This document shows, piece after piece, positions 7,615 through 14,626 of a stretch of 16,562 nt of DNA. The position numbers and the translations under genes are program-made. The notes beneath the pieces were generated by a model. The model saw only the letters and a list, made by a program, of their open reading frames with translations, had not been told where the DNA came from and searched no databases. The DNA is from an uncultured Prevotellaceae bacterium (lineage in GTDB: Bacteria > Bacteroidota > Bacteroidia > Bacteroidales > Bacteroidaceae), in the NCBI GenBank assembly GCA_937915745.1, contig CALGGJ010000070.1, forward strand, positions 1 to 16,562, in the 5' to 3' direction. Numbering within the stretch: the first letter of the stretch is position 1; each line of letters begins with the position of its first letter.

Positions 7615-7619
7615 GACGC

Positions 7620-8552
7620 ATGGATATAAAGGCTACAATTAAATCGAGCGACACCGAAGAATGGCTCGATAAAGTGTTCACAAGACCTATAGGATATATG
7701 TGGACACTGCTTTTCAAAGCATTGGGAGTACATCCCAATGTGGTGACGGTGCTTTCTATGATACTTGGTGCGACAGCCGCCGTGTTTTTTATGTTCGATG
7801 CCGATACACCGCGCGGCATCATGCTCAACATAGTGGGAGTCCTGTTGCTCATGTGGGCCAATTTCTTCGACAGTGCCGACGGACAACTGGCACGGCTCAC
7901 AGGCAAGAAAACCCAACTCGGACGTATTCTCGACGGCACGGCAGGCGATATATGGTTTTTCTGTATATATGTGGCCATCGCCATTCGTCTCTATCCACAC
8001 AACATCCCGTTCACACATTTCCAGTGGTATCTATGGGGATTTCCTTTATGCTACATCTCCGGTGTCTGTTTCCATGCACGACAAAGTGCCCTGGCCGATT
8101 ACTATCGCAATATCCACCTGTATTTCCTGAAAGGAGCAGATGGCAGCGAACTCGACAACTACCGGCAGCAATATGCCATTTACAAGGCAGCGCGGTTCAG
8201 GGACGACCCTATATGGAAGTTTTTTATGTGGACATATTACAAATACACACACGGACAGGAACAGCAGACGCCGCAATTCCAGAGGTTGATGCAGACACTG
8301 CGTGAGAAGTATCATGGCGGAATGCCGCCAAGGGAGTTCCGCGACGAGTTCCGTCGAAACAGTCTTCCACTGATGAAGTGGGCAAACATATTGACTTTTA
8401 ATACACGTGCCATTGCACTCTATGTCTTTTGTCTCACCGACATTCCGTGGGCATATCCCCTGTTCGAGATGACGGTAATGGCTGCAATTCACCTGTACAT
8501 GCGCCACAGACACGAGGCGTTCTGTAAGGAAATGAGGGAGAATTTGTTATGA
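7620..8552 (+). CDS. CDP-alcohol phosphatidyltransferase family membrane enzyme
   Basis: Enzymes of this family move a phospho-alcohol from a CDP-alcohol to a second alcohol or lipid in the membrane. This 310-aa protein has the signature D84-x2-D87-G88-x2-A91-R92-x8-G101-x3-D105, followed by D110. The usual spacing to the fourth Asp is x3; here it is x4 (D-G-T-A-G-D). Hydrophobic segments flank the motif (about 42-58, 66-82, 111-124) and more lie in the second half. The family's normal core is about 200 aa; an extra soluble stretch (about 160-260), rich in charged and aromatic residues, is present. I chose the ATG at 7620, preceded by AGGAAA, over an in-frame TTG at 7575 that would overlap the upstream gene. 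It overlaps the next gene by ATGA (8549-8552). The neighbours suggest that the CDP-substrate is made by the upstream nucleotidyltransferase. Confidence 0.85.
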   Translation: MDIKATIKSSDTEEWLDKVFTRPIGYMWTLLFKALGVHPNVVTVLSMILGATAAVFFMFDADTPRGIMLNIVGVLLLMWANFFDSADGQLARLTGKKTQLGRILDGTAGDIWFFCIYVAIAIRLYPHNIPFTHFQWYLWGFPLCYISGVCFHARQSALADYYRNIHLYFLKGADGSELDNYRQQYAIYKAARFRDDPIWKFFMWTYYKYTHGQEQQTPQFQRLMQTLREKYHGGMPPREFRDEFRRNSLPLMKWANILTFNTRAIALYVFCLTDIPWAYPLFEMTVMAAIHLYMRHRHEAFCKEMRENLL

Positions 8553-9325
8553 ACAAGAATACTACATCCGACGCTGTCGGGCAATCAGCCACCAATGTAA
8601 CAGATTGCAGCCTCCTCATTTTCGATTATGGTGGTACTCTCGATACCGAGAGTGTGCATTGGTCGTGGGTGCTGTGGGATGCCTATCAGGCCGAACAGAT
8701 GTCGGTGAGTCTGCAACATTTTCGTGAGGCATACGTGTATGCAGAGCGCACACTTGCACGCGAACCCCTTGTCAGCCCCGAAGACAACATGCTTGACCTC
8801 CTGCGAAAAAAAGTGGATATTGAAACCCGGTATCTCATGGAGCATCGTATGCTCGACACAAACGAGGTGAGCAGAAGGGCACAGACCGAACATATTGCCT
8901 TGCGGTGTTATAATCATGCACGTGCAGTAGTGGGTCGCAGTCGTGAAGTGCTGGAATTGTTGGCACAGAACCATCGGCTTGCACTCGTAACCAATTTCTA
9001 CGGAAACATACATGCCATACTTACCGATTTCAATATCGACCACCTCTTTCCCGTAGTCATAGAGTCGGCGGTGGCAGGAGTGCGTAAACCCAATCCTGAA
9101 ATCTTCAGACTTGCCATTGAAGCCAGTGCAGTGACGGCAGACCAGACCTGTGTGATAGGTGATTCCTACAGCAACGACATAGAGCCTGCATCGCTGCTGG
9201 GATGCAAGACCATCTGGATACCTGGTCGTGAGTGGGAAGACAAGACAGTGGGCATCAATGTTGCCACGCATGTGGCAGAACACCTGTCCGACCTTATCGG
9301 CTATTTCTGTTCACCCCGATTATAA
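8549..9325 (+). CDS. HAD-superfamily hydrolase (probable phosphatase) with a DxG motif I
   Basis: This 258-aa haloacid dehalogenase-like protein has all four motifs in order: motif I 'LIFDYGGTLDT' with nucleophile D26, motif II T148 in 'LALVTNFYG', motif III K180 in 'GVRKPNPEIF', and motif IV 'IGDSYSNDI' with D205 and D210. A helical cap lies between motifs I and II (about 35-135), as in subclass C1. In motif I the second acidic residue, usually the general acid/base of phosphatases, is replaced by Gly28. The ATG at 8549 overlaps the TGA of the upstream gene (ATGA), which suggests coupled translation and a shared pathway. A phosphatase that removes the phosphate left by the CDP-alcohol transfer step is a reasonable guess. 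Sequence alone does not give the substrate. The operon seems to end here; a 65-base gap follows. Confidence 0.85.
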   Translation: MNKNTTSDAVGQSATNVTDCSLLIFDYGGTLDTESVHWSWVLWDAYQAEQMSVSLQHFREAYVYAERTLAREPLVSPEDNMLDLLRKKVDIETRYLMEHRMLDTNEVSRRAQTEHIALRCYNHARAVVGRSREVLELLAQNHRLALVTNFYGNIHAILTDFNIDHLFPVVIESAVAGVRKPNPEIFRLAIEASAVTADQTCVIGDSYSNDIEPASLLGCKTIWIPGREWEDKTVGINVATHVAEHLSDLIGYFCSPRL

Positions 9326-9390
9326 AACCCCGCAACCGTGATAGCAATTTATCAAACCATACAAATTATTCATTCAATCCTGCAACAATT

Positions 9391-11886
9391 ATGAAACAAA
9401 CAATCTTTCTGATTATTTTTTCTGTCAGTCTTTGTACTGTCAATGCCACAAACGCCCGCATCTTGATGGACGATGGGTGGCAGTATATATATGGAGAGCA
9501 CACCACGATGCCTACAGCCAACGAGTGGAAACATGCACGCACGCTTAATCTGCCTCACGACTGGAGCGTTGAGACCGACGCTGCAACGGCTCATGGCGAA
9601 CATATAGGACCGTTTGTGAAGGATGGAGACTATCAGAGGGGCTTCATGCTCGGGGGCGAGGCATGGTACAGGCATATGTTAGCTCCGAGAACAGACCTCG
9701 ATGCAGTCGATACGTATCTTTACTTCGAAGGAGTGTATAATCATGCCACCATCTATGTTAATGGTAAAGAGGTCTATTTCAATCATTATGGTTACCAGGG
9801 ATTTAAGGTTCCGTTGACCGACTGCCTGAAGTGGGATGAAGAGAACGAATTGATAGTGAAATGTGAGAATAAGGGGCTGAATACCCGTTGGTATTCGGGG
9901 TCGGGCATTTTCCGTCATGTATGGCTCATGACGGTTCCGCGTGGTGCCATGTTTGACGGCTGGGATGTTTCGATACAGACGCTTTCGGTTGACAAGACGC
10001 CTGAAAACGATGTCCGGGCTCACATGTTGGCTGAGGTGGAGGTGGGCTTGCCTATGTATTGTCAGTATATGGAATTGTGGGTTACTGATGCTGCCGGCAA
10101 ACGTATGGGACTGAATACCGATGATTTGGAGTCCGGAAAATCCAGGGTATCCGTATCGACGGATATCCCTGCCGATGGACATAAATGCAAGGTTACTTTC
10201 AATTTTGATTTATTTCCCGAACTTTGGTCGGCTGAAAATCCGGTTATGTATTACGCCCATATCAGTGGCAGAGATCGAGATGACGAAAGTGCTTATGAGG
10301 TTGTCGTACCCTTTGGGGTGAGGACTATACAATACGACAGCGAGCATGGCCTGACGGTTAATGGTAAAACTGTACTGTTGCGTGGCGGCTGCGTACACCA
10401 TGACCACGGTCTGCTCGGTTCTGCCTCATGGGATGATGCCGAGGTCCGGAAGATTGAATTGCTGAAACGCAATGGCTTTAATGCTGTGAGATGCAGTCAT
10501 AATCTTCCGTCCGAGGCGATGCTGCGTGCCTGCGATTCGCTCGGCATGTATGTCATCGATGAGTGTTTCGACCAATGGTTTGTAGAGAAGAACCACGACG
10601 ACTATCACAACTACTTTGCCCGGCATTACCTTTCCGACCTCGAAACCATGATTCGTCGCGACCGCAACCATCCGTCGGTCATCATGTGGTCTATAGGCAA
10701 TGAGATACCGGGTCGTTCCGAGGAGCGCGCCATGCAGGCAGCCCGTAATATGCGCGACCTCTTTGTGAGGCTCGACCCCGACCGCCGTCCCATCACGGCT
10801 GCTCTCTGCACATGGGACAATACGAATGTTGACTGGCATGGCGACTATGCATACAAAACGACTGCAAGCCTCGATATCGTGGGCTACAACTACATGTGGC
10901 GCGACTATGACCGTGATGTGAAGGAACATCAGTGGCTCATGCTCGGCACCGAGACCTTCGCCAAGGAGGCATCCCAGAACTGGGATCGTGTGGAACGCGA
11001 ACCAAAGATTGTAGGTGACTTTGTGTGGACAGCCATGGATTACCTCGGAGAGGCTGGCATCGGTCATGGCTTTTTTGTGAAGGATGGTATGCAGAGCCCG
11101 TTTTTTGCGGCATATCCTTACTATAATGGTTGGTGCGGAGATATAGACCTCATTGGCCAGAAAAAGCCTCAGAGCTACTATCGCGACGTGGTATGGCATC
11201 GTACTCCGATAGTGATGGCAGTAGAGCTTCCTTGTCCCCGGGGGTATCATCGTGAGATAAGCGGATGGGGCTGGCAGCCAGAGGTGAATGCATGGGAAGA
11301 CCCGAAGGTGTTTTTCGCTCAACACAACCTGCCAAACATCATGTACGACGGGAGCGGACAACCTCTTACAATTGACCGCAGCACTGTTTCAGACAAACAG
11401 CTGAACATAAATGTATATTCGCGTTCGAAGCAGGTGCGCCTCTATCTTAACAACCGCCTTATCGATACCCGGCCGACGGGCGACACCTATCATGCCGGCT
11501 TTGTTGTGGATTATGAGCCAGGCGAATTGCGGGCTGTTGAATTTGATGGCGAGAAAGAAGGGGCATCGTACACCTTGCAGACTGCCGGTAAGCCAGCCAA
11601 ACTGCGTCTCACGACCGACCGCTATAATCGGCTGCGCTACATCACGGCCGAACTTGTTGATGCAAACGGTAACCGCGTTCACGACTATGAACGGCAGGTG
11701 ACGTTCCAGGTGAAGGGTGGGGCAGAGATACTGGCTGCAGGCAATGCAAACCCCACTGATATGCAATCGTTCCGCTCTCCGGCTCCCCGACTCTACGACG
11801 GATGCGTCCTCGCTATCATTGAGGCCAAGGGAAACTACAGCCTGACTGTCAGATGCGGTGGAATGAAGGCTACATGCTCGGAATAA
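9391..11886 (+). CDS. Secreted glycoside hydrolase family 2 enzyme (beta-galactosidase-like)
   Basis: This 831-aa retaining glycosidase starts at the ATG at 9391, which gives a Sec signal peptide (MKQTIFLIIFSVSLCTVNA, cleavage near residue 19-22). The frame is open further upstream into the HAD gene, but that extension is not protein-like. Domains in order are an N-terminal sugar-binding jelly roll (about 25-190, with 'VYNHATIYVNGKEV'), an Ig-like domain (about 195-320), a TIM barrel (about 325-620, from 'LRGGCVHHDHG'), and C-terminal beta domains (about 640-831) of the DUF4982/GH2 C-terminal type. The acid/base is E438 in 'SIGNEIPG' and the nucleophile is E521 in 'LGTETF', 83 residues apart as expected. 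The TIM barrel ends in 'GDIDLIGQKKPQSYYRDVVW', typical of Bacteroidetes exo-acting GH2 enzymes. The linkage cut could be beta-galactoside or another. A DUF3237 gene follows after 29 bases. Confidence 0.92.
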   Translation: MKQTIFLIIFSVSLCTVNATNARILMDDGWQYIYGEHTTMPTANEWKHARTLNLPHDWSVETDAATAHGEHIGPFVKDGDYQRGFMLGGEAWYRHMLAPRTDLDAVDTYLYFEGVYNHATIYVNGKEVYFNHYGYQGFKVPLTDCLKWDEENELIVKCENKGLNTRWYSGSGIFRHVWLMTVPRGAMFDGWDVSIQTLSVDKTPENDVRAHMLAEVEVGLPMYCQYMELWVTDAAGKRMGLNTDDLESGKSRVSVSTDIPADGHKCKVTFNFDLFPELWSAENPVMYYAHISGRDRDDESAYEVVVPFGVRTIQYDSEHGLTVNGKTVLLRGGCVHHDHGLLGSASWDDAEVRKIELLKRNGFNAVRCSHNLPSEAMLRACDSLGMYVIDECFDQWFVEKNHDDYHNYFARHYLSDLETMIRRDRNHPSVIMWSIGNEIPGRSEERAMQAARNMRDLFVRLDPDRRPITAALCTWDNTNVDWHGDYAYKTTASLDIVGYNYMWRDYDRDVKEHQWLMLGTETFAKEASQNWDRVEREPKIVGDFVWTAMDYLGEAGIGHGFFVKDGMQSPFFAAYPYYNGWCGDIDLIGQKKPQSYYRDVVWHRTPIVMAVELPCPRGYHREISGWGWQPEVNAWEDPKVFFAQHNLPNIMYDGSGQPLTIDRSTVSDKQLNINVYSRSKQVRLYLNNRLIDTRPTGDTYHAGFVVDYEPGELRAVEFDGEKEGASYTLQTAGKPAKLRLTTDRYNRLRYITAELVDANGNRVHDYERQVTFQVKGGAEILAAGNANPTDMQSFRSPAPRLYDGCVLAIIEAKGNYSLTVRCGGMKATCSE

Positions 11887-11915
11887 ATATCGATTAAACC
11901 CAAACAACAACGATT

Positions 11916-12428
11916 ATGAAATTACAGATTTTATCGGCCTGCCTATTCATTGCAGGCACACTCATGGCTCAAGAGCCGGCTGCCGCGCCAGCACCCCTCG
12001 AACTGGAGTATGTAATGGAACTCAATGTGACCCTCGGAAAGGCTTACAGCGTGGGACCTACCATTCACGGCAACCGTAACACGGTGCCAATCACCGGAGG
12101 AAGGTTTGAAGGACCTGCGATAAGGGGCGAGATACTCGAAGGAGGTGCCGACTATCAGCTGTCGGACCCAGCTACAGGCCGCACCGACGTTGAAGCCATA
12201 TACAACCTGCGTACCGACGACGGGGTAAACATACATATTCGCAATCGCGGAATGATTGTGATGGATAAGGATGAAAATGGTCGTCTAGACTTCTACTTCC
12301 GTTGTGCTCCTACGTTTGAGGCTCCAAACGACAGCAAATATGCCTGGCTCAACAAGGCAATATTCGTATGTGCGCCGCAGTTGGGACAGGGAGCAGGCAT
12401 AACACTGAGGGTGTGGAAGGTGAAATAA
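11916..12428 (+). CDS. Exported DUF3237 (UPF0311) family protein
   Basis: This 170-aa protein has a Sec signal peptide with probable cleavage after A18 (TLMA/QEP), then a short Ala/Pro linker, then a single DUF3237-like domain. Recognisable elements are 'LELEYVMELNVTLG' at the start, 'TVPITGGRFEGPAIRGEILEGGADYQL' (about 48-74), 'EAIYNLRTDDGVNIHIRNRGMI' (about 85-106), and the closing 'FVCAPQLGQGAGITLRVWKV'. The family is a small beta-barrel of unknown function; most members I know of are cytoplasmic, so the export signal is notable. It lies 29 bases after the GH2 gene on the same strand and probably shares its transcript, which suggests a role alongside glycan breakdown in the periplasm. No catalytic residues can be named. 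Confidence 0.82.
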   Translation: MKLQILSACLFIAGTLMAQEPAAAPAPLELEYVMELNVTLGKAYSVGPTIHGNRNTVPITGGRFEGPAIRGEILEGGADYQLSDPATGRTDVEAIYNLRTDDGVNIHIRNRGMIVMDKDENGRLDFYFRCAPTFEAPNDSKYAWLNKAIFVCAPQLGQGAGITLRVWKVK

Positions 12429-12471
12429 GACGTGGAATACTCGCCTGTGACTGTTTTTTAGACTATCTCTG

Positions 12472-12505
12472 TGTCTATCCGTAGTTTCGGACGGGAATAT
12501 AGACA
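12472..12505 (+). other. Bulged hairpin downstream of the DUF3237 gene
   Basis: TGTCTAT (12472-12478) pairs exactly with ATAGACA (12499-12505). Inside it CCGT (12479-12482) pairs with ACGG (12491-12494), leaving an 8-base loop and a GAAT bulge on the 3' side. It lies 44 bases after the stop codon and could be the 3' end structure of the GH2-DUF3237 transcript. It lacks a following T tract, so a terminator call is not justified. Confidence 0.4.
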
Positions 12506-12548
12506 AACTGCAGAAGGAGCGGAAGCAAAGCCTCGCAAGAGCGGGAGA

Positions 12549-12643
12549 ATTCTTAAAATTGTGGTGCAATTTATTAAAATTCCAGGCAGAATTTATTAAA
12601 ATTGCCCCACAATTTATTTAATTTGCCCCACAATTTTAAGAAT
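12549..12643. repeat. AT-rich inverted repeat enclosing 21-22 bp periodic units
   Basis: ATTCTTAAAATTGTGG (12549-12564) has an exact inverted copy, CCACAATTTTAAGAAT (12628-12643). The pairing extends inward to 12573/12619, giving 25 bases per arm with two mismatches. Within it three related 15-base units (C/G)AATTTATTAAAATT-like start at 12567, 12589 and 12610, and a partial fourth starts at 12631, a period of 21-22 bases. Units are joined by short GC-rich spacers, GCCCCA in the last two. The element lies between convergent genes and could act as a bidirectional transcription end, a protein-binding array, or a small repeated extragenic element. Confidence 0.75.
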
Positions 12644-12747
12644 ATACCAGCCGTTTCGATAAAAGAGCCGTGGTTCTTGAATAAAATACCTATACATGTA
12701 CAGGTAAATTCCAGAGGCTGTGCATGTGGCATAATCGGCCGTGCTTC

Positions 12748-14418
12748 CTATTTTCTTGCAGTGAACGATGCTTTGCCGGTATAGCTGCCGATGGTAGGCG
12801 AATCGATGAATCCGCAGTTTTCGGTGCCGCTCACGGTCGCAGCCGATGCAAGTGTATATGATGTTCCGCTTTGTAGTTGCGAACTGCTTACGAGTGCAAT
12901 GCCGCCCACGCTCGATGCAGGCATTCGTACTGCCCATAGTGGCGTGCTGCCTTTTAATACGACGATGTAGCTGCCACTATATGTGACCGACTGTGACGTG
13001 TATCCGTAGGCTTGGGACATGGTGCCAAATCGGCTGTCGATACGTCCGCCGAGTGCGAACAGTTGGCCACCGGTGATGCTCAGGCTGTGCTGTTCGTCGA
13101 TATCGATACCGGTTTCAGCTCCACTTGCACCGAAAGCAATGATATTGCCACCGCTGATGCTCATGTTGCCGTTCGAGTCGAGTCCGTCGTTAGACGTAGA
13201 GTAGGCATACACGCTGCCACCACTGACCGTGATGCTGCCGGCCGAATTGATTGCATCGTCGTAAGCCTTCACGTAGATATTGCCGCCCGAGATGCTTATG
13301 GCCGACTTCGACTCTATGCCCTCATGGCTTGATGTAGTGACGTTCATGTTTCCGGATTCTATGTTTATGTTGCCTTGTGCCTTGATGCCTTTCGAAGCCG
13401 TACTGCTGCCGGAGGCCGATGTACCCGAGGTCTGTCCAGGGCGTCCCGGACCTCCTCCCATACCGCTCATGCCAGAGCTGCCCGACGAACTGCCACTGTT
13501 GTTCAGGGTTATGACGGTTGTCCCTTTGTTTTCGTTTATGTTGATATCGCCCTCTGTCTTCAGGCATTTTGAGTCGGCGGCCGTGGTGCTGACAGTCAGT
13601 GTCCCGCCTTTTATCAAGATTTCCGAGGTGTTGTCGGCATCCTCGGTGAGGGGTATGACGTTATCGTTGTCATCTGTCTTGTAGCTCACCTGCAGGCCGT
13701 CATCGCCAGTACCTTCGATGTTGAGCGTTCCGCCGTTCATCTGGAAGTATTGGTTTACATTGAAACCGTCGCCCACAGCTTTCTTTACATTGATGGTGCC
13801 CACCGATGCTTTCAGTTGGACATACTCCTTACCCCAGAAGGCATGGCCGGTGTAGCTGTAGAGATTGAGTGTGCCGGCTCCGCTGAACTCGGTGTGTCCT
13901 TTCACCATCATACACGCTTTGTGCGACAGACCGCTGCCGTCGGTGAGGGTGTTGGTGGTACCTTCGGCCAAATATATGGCAATGCGTTTTCCGTCGCGTA
14001 TATTGACGGCTGCGCTGTCGGGGTTGGTAAGTGTGACACCATTCATGGCAAATGTAGCTTTGTAGCTGCCGTCCATATATAGCGACCCTCGCGTCGAGAT
14101 GCCGCTCAGGAGATAAGTCACCTCGGTGTCGAGGTCGTCGGATGCCAGGAGTGTTACATGGCCGTCGCGAATTTGTGCTGTCACCTTTCCATATATATTA
14201 CTGGCTATTGCCACTTGTGCCGTGTCGGCCCATGTGATGCTGATGCAGTCGTCGTCGAGGGTCGGCGACTCTATGCCGTAGCGCATGACACCACTCCACG
14301 GGGTCGTTGTTGCAGTATTCGTCGTTCCAGATGTAATTGTGTCGTCGTCGGATGTGCTGCAAGCTGTAAACAGCATAACCGGCACTGTCATGATTGTTGT
14401 CAGAAGTTTTCGTATCAT
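12748..14418 (-). CDS. Beta-helix lipoprotein, DUF4353/Cthe_2159-like carbohydrate-binding
   Basis: This 556-aa protein starts with a lipoprotein signal: 'MIRKLLTTIMTVPVMLFTAC' with lipidation Cys20, then an acidic Ser/Thr-rich tether (about 21-40). The body is a right-handed beta-helix of 21-23 residue turns, clearest at 347-460, where 'ISGGNIYV', 'VSGGSVYA' and 'ISGGNIIA' recur followed by Asp-rich turns such as 'YDDAIN', 'SNDGLD' and 'GIDIDE'. This matches the Cthe_2159-type (DUF4353) proteins, which bind acidic polysaccharides or cellulose and calcium. A Gly/Ser/Met/Pro-rich insert at about 308-342 interrupts the helix. A separate small beta domain closes the C-terminus (about 475-556). 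It is likely surface- or envelope-anchored. The minus-strand start is the ATG at 14416-14418, with AAGG just upstream. It is convergent with the DUF3237 gene and divergent from the iron-sulfur protein gene. Confidence 0.85.
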   Translation of the reverse strand: MIRKLLTTIMTVPVMLFTACSTSDDDTITSGTTNTATTTPWSGVMRYGIESPTLDDDCISITWADTAQVAIASNIYGKVTAQIRDGHVTLLASDDLDTEVTYLLSGISTRGSLYMDGSYKATFAMNGVTLTNPDSAAVNIRDGKRIAIYLAEGTTNTLTDGSGLSHKACMMVKGHTEFSGAGTLNLYSYTGHAFWGKEYVQLKASVGTINVKKAVGDGFNVNQYFQMNGGTLNIEGTGDDGLQVSYKTDDNDNVIPLTEDADNTSEILIKGGTLTVSTTAADSKCLKTEGDININENKGTTVITLNNSGSSSGSSGMSGMGGGPGRPGQTSGTSASGSSTASKGIKAQGNINIESGNMNVTTSSHEGIESKSAISISGGNIYVKAYDDAINSAGSITVSGGSVYAYSTSNDGLDSNGNMSISGGNIIAFGASGAETGIDIDEQHSLSITGGQLFALGGRIDSRFGTMSQAYGYTSQSVTYSGSYIVVLKGSTPLWAVRMPASSVGGIALVSSSQLQSGTSYTLASAATVSGTENCGFIDSPTIGSYTGKASFTARK

Positions 14419-14573
14419 AGCCTTGTGTCTGTTTGGTTTTCCTTGCGAGTGCTTGCACTATATGCATGGTGCTGCAGGCTCGTCTTACTTACGATATAAC
14501 GATGTGACGAGTGCTTTTAGTGCCTTACAGACCTTGTTTTTCATGATAAATGATATAAAAAAGAAGCAGAGTC
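14419..14573. other. Divergent intergenic region upstream of the beta-helix lipoprotein gene
   Basis: This is non-coding sequence between the minus-strand lipoprotein gene and the plus-strand iron-sulfur gene. It contains a 9-base direct repeat CGAGTGCTT at 14446-14454 and 14508-14516; the first copy is part of the palindrome GTGCTTGCAC. These could be regulator sites, but short repeats of this length can be chance. I found no TAnnTTTG box on the minus strand, so the lipoprotein promoter is not located. Confidence 0.35.
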
Positions 14574-14604
14574 TTGTGTCGTATAAGTTTTTTTACTAAA
14601 TTTG
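14574..14604 (+). promoter_or_regulatory. Bacteroidetes-type promoter (-33 TTG / -7 TAAATTTG) for the iron-sulfur protein gene
   Basis: TAAATTTG at 14597-14604 matches the Bacteroidetes -7 consensus TAnnTTTG exactly. CTTG with TTG at 14574-14576 lies 20 bases upstream as a -33 element, a normal spacing. Transcription would start near 14610, giving a leader of only about 15-18 bases before the ATG at 14627. It would drive the iron-sulfur protein and aldo/keto reductase genes. Confidence 0.6.
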
Positions 14605-14626
14605 CCATCGATTATTGAAAGCGGAT

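Larger units (their letters stand above)
12429..12747. other. Gene-free region between convergent genes
   Basis: This is about 320 bases between the DUF3237 gene (plus) and the beta-helix lipoprotein gene (minus). No believable coding region is present. The left part holds a T6 run (12454-12459) and a bulged hairpin at 12472-12505; the middle holds the AT-rich inverted and periodic repeat at 12549-12643. The right part has only a weak 18-base palindrome with one mismatched pair (12688-12705). I see no classical rho-independent terminator with a GC stem followed directly by a T tract, and no TAnnTTTG promoter. Confidence 0.7.

Noticed and set aside
7575..7619. TTG start for the CDP-alcohol phosphotransferase
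   Set aside because: It would overlap the upstream gene by 40 bases; the ATG at 7620 has a purine-rich AGGAAA site and gives the expected N-terminus.
9232..9390. In-frame N-terminal extension of the GH2 gene by 53 codons
   Set aside because: It overlaps the HAD gene and is not protein-like, while the ATG at 9391 yields a clean signal peptide.
10426..11361. 311-codon open frame on the minus strand opposite the GH2 gene
   Set aside because: The GH2 frame has full domain and catalytic-site support; the antisense translation looks random.
12615..12627. TTTAATTTG as a Bacteroidetes -7 promoter box
   Set aside because: It is one base short of TAnnTTTG, lies within the repeat element, and no gene starts downstream on that strand.
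12688..12705. Palindrome ACCTATACATGTACAGGT as an operator
   Set aside because: It has a mismatched pair and lies at the 3' side of a convergent gene pair where no promoter is seen.
14615..14626. TTG start for the iron-sulfur protein
   Set aside because: It adds only four residues and lies almost at the predicted transcription start; the ATG at 14627 is preferred.
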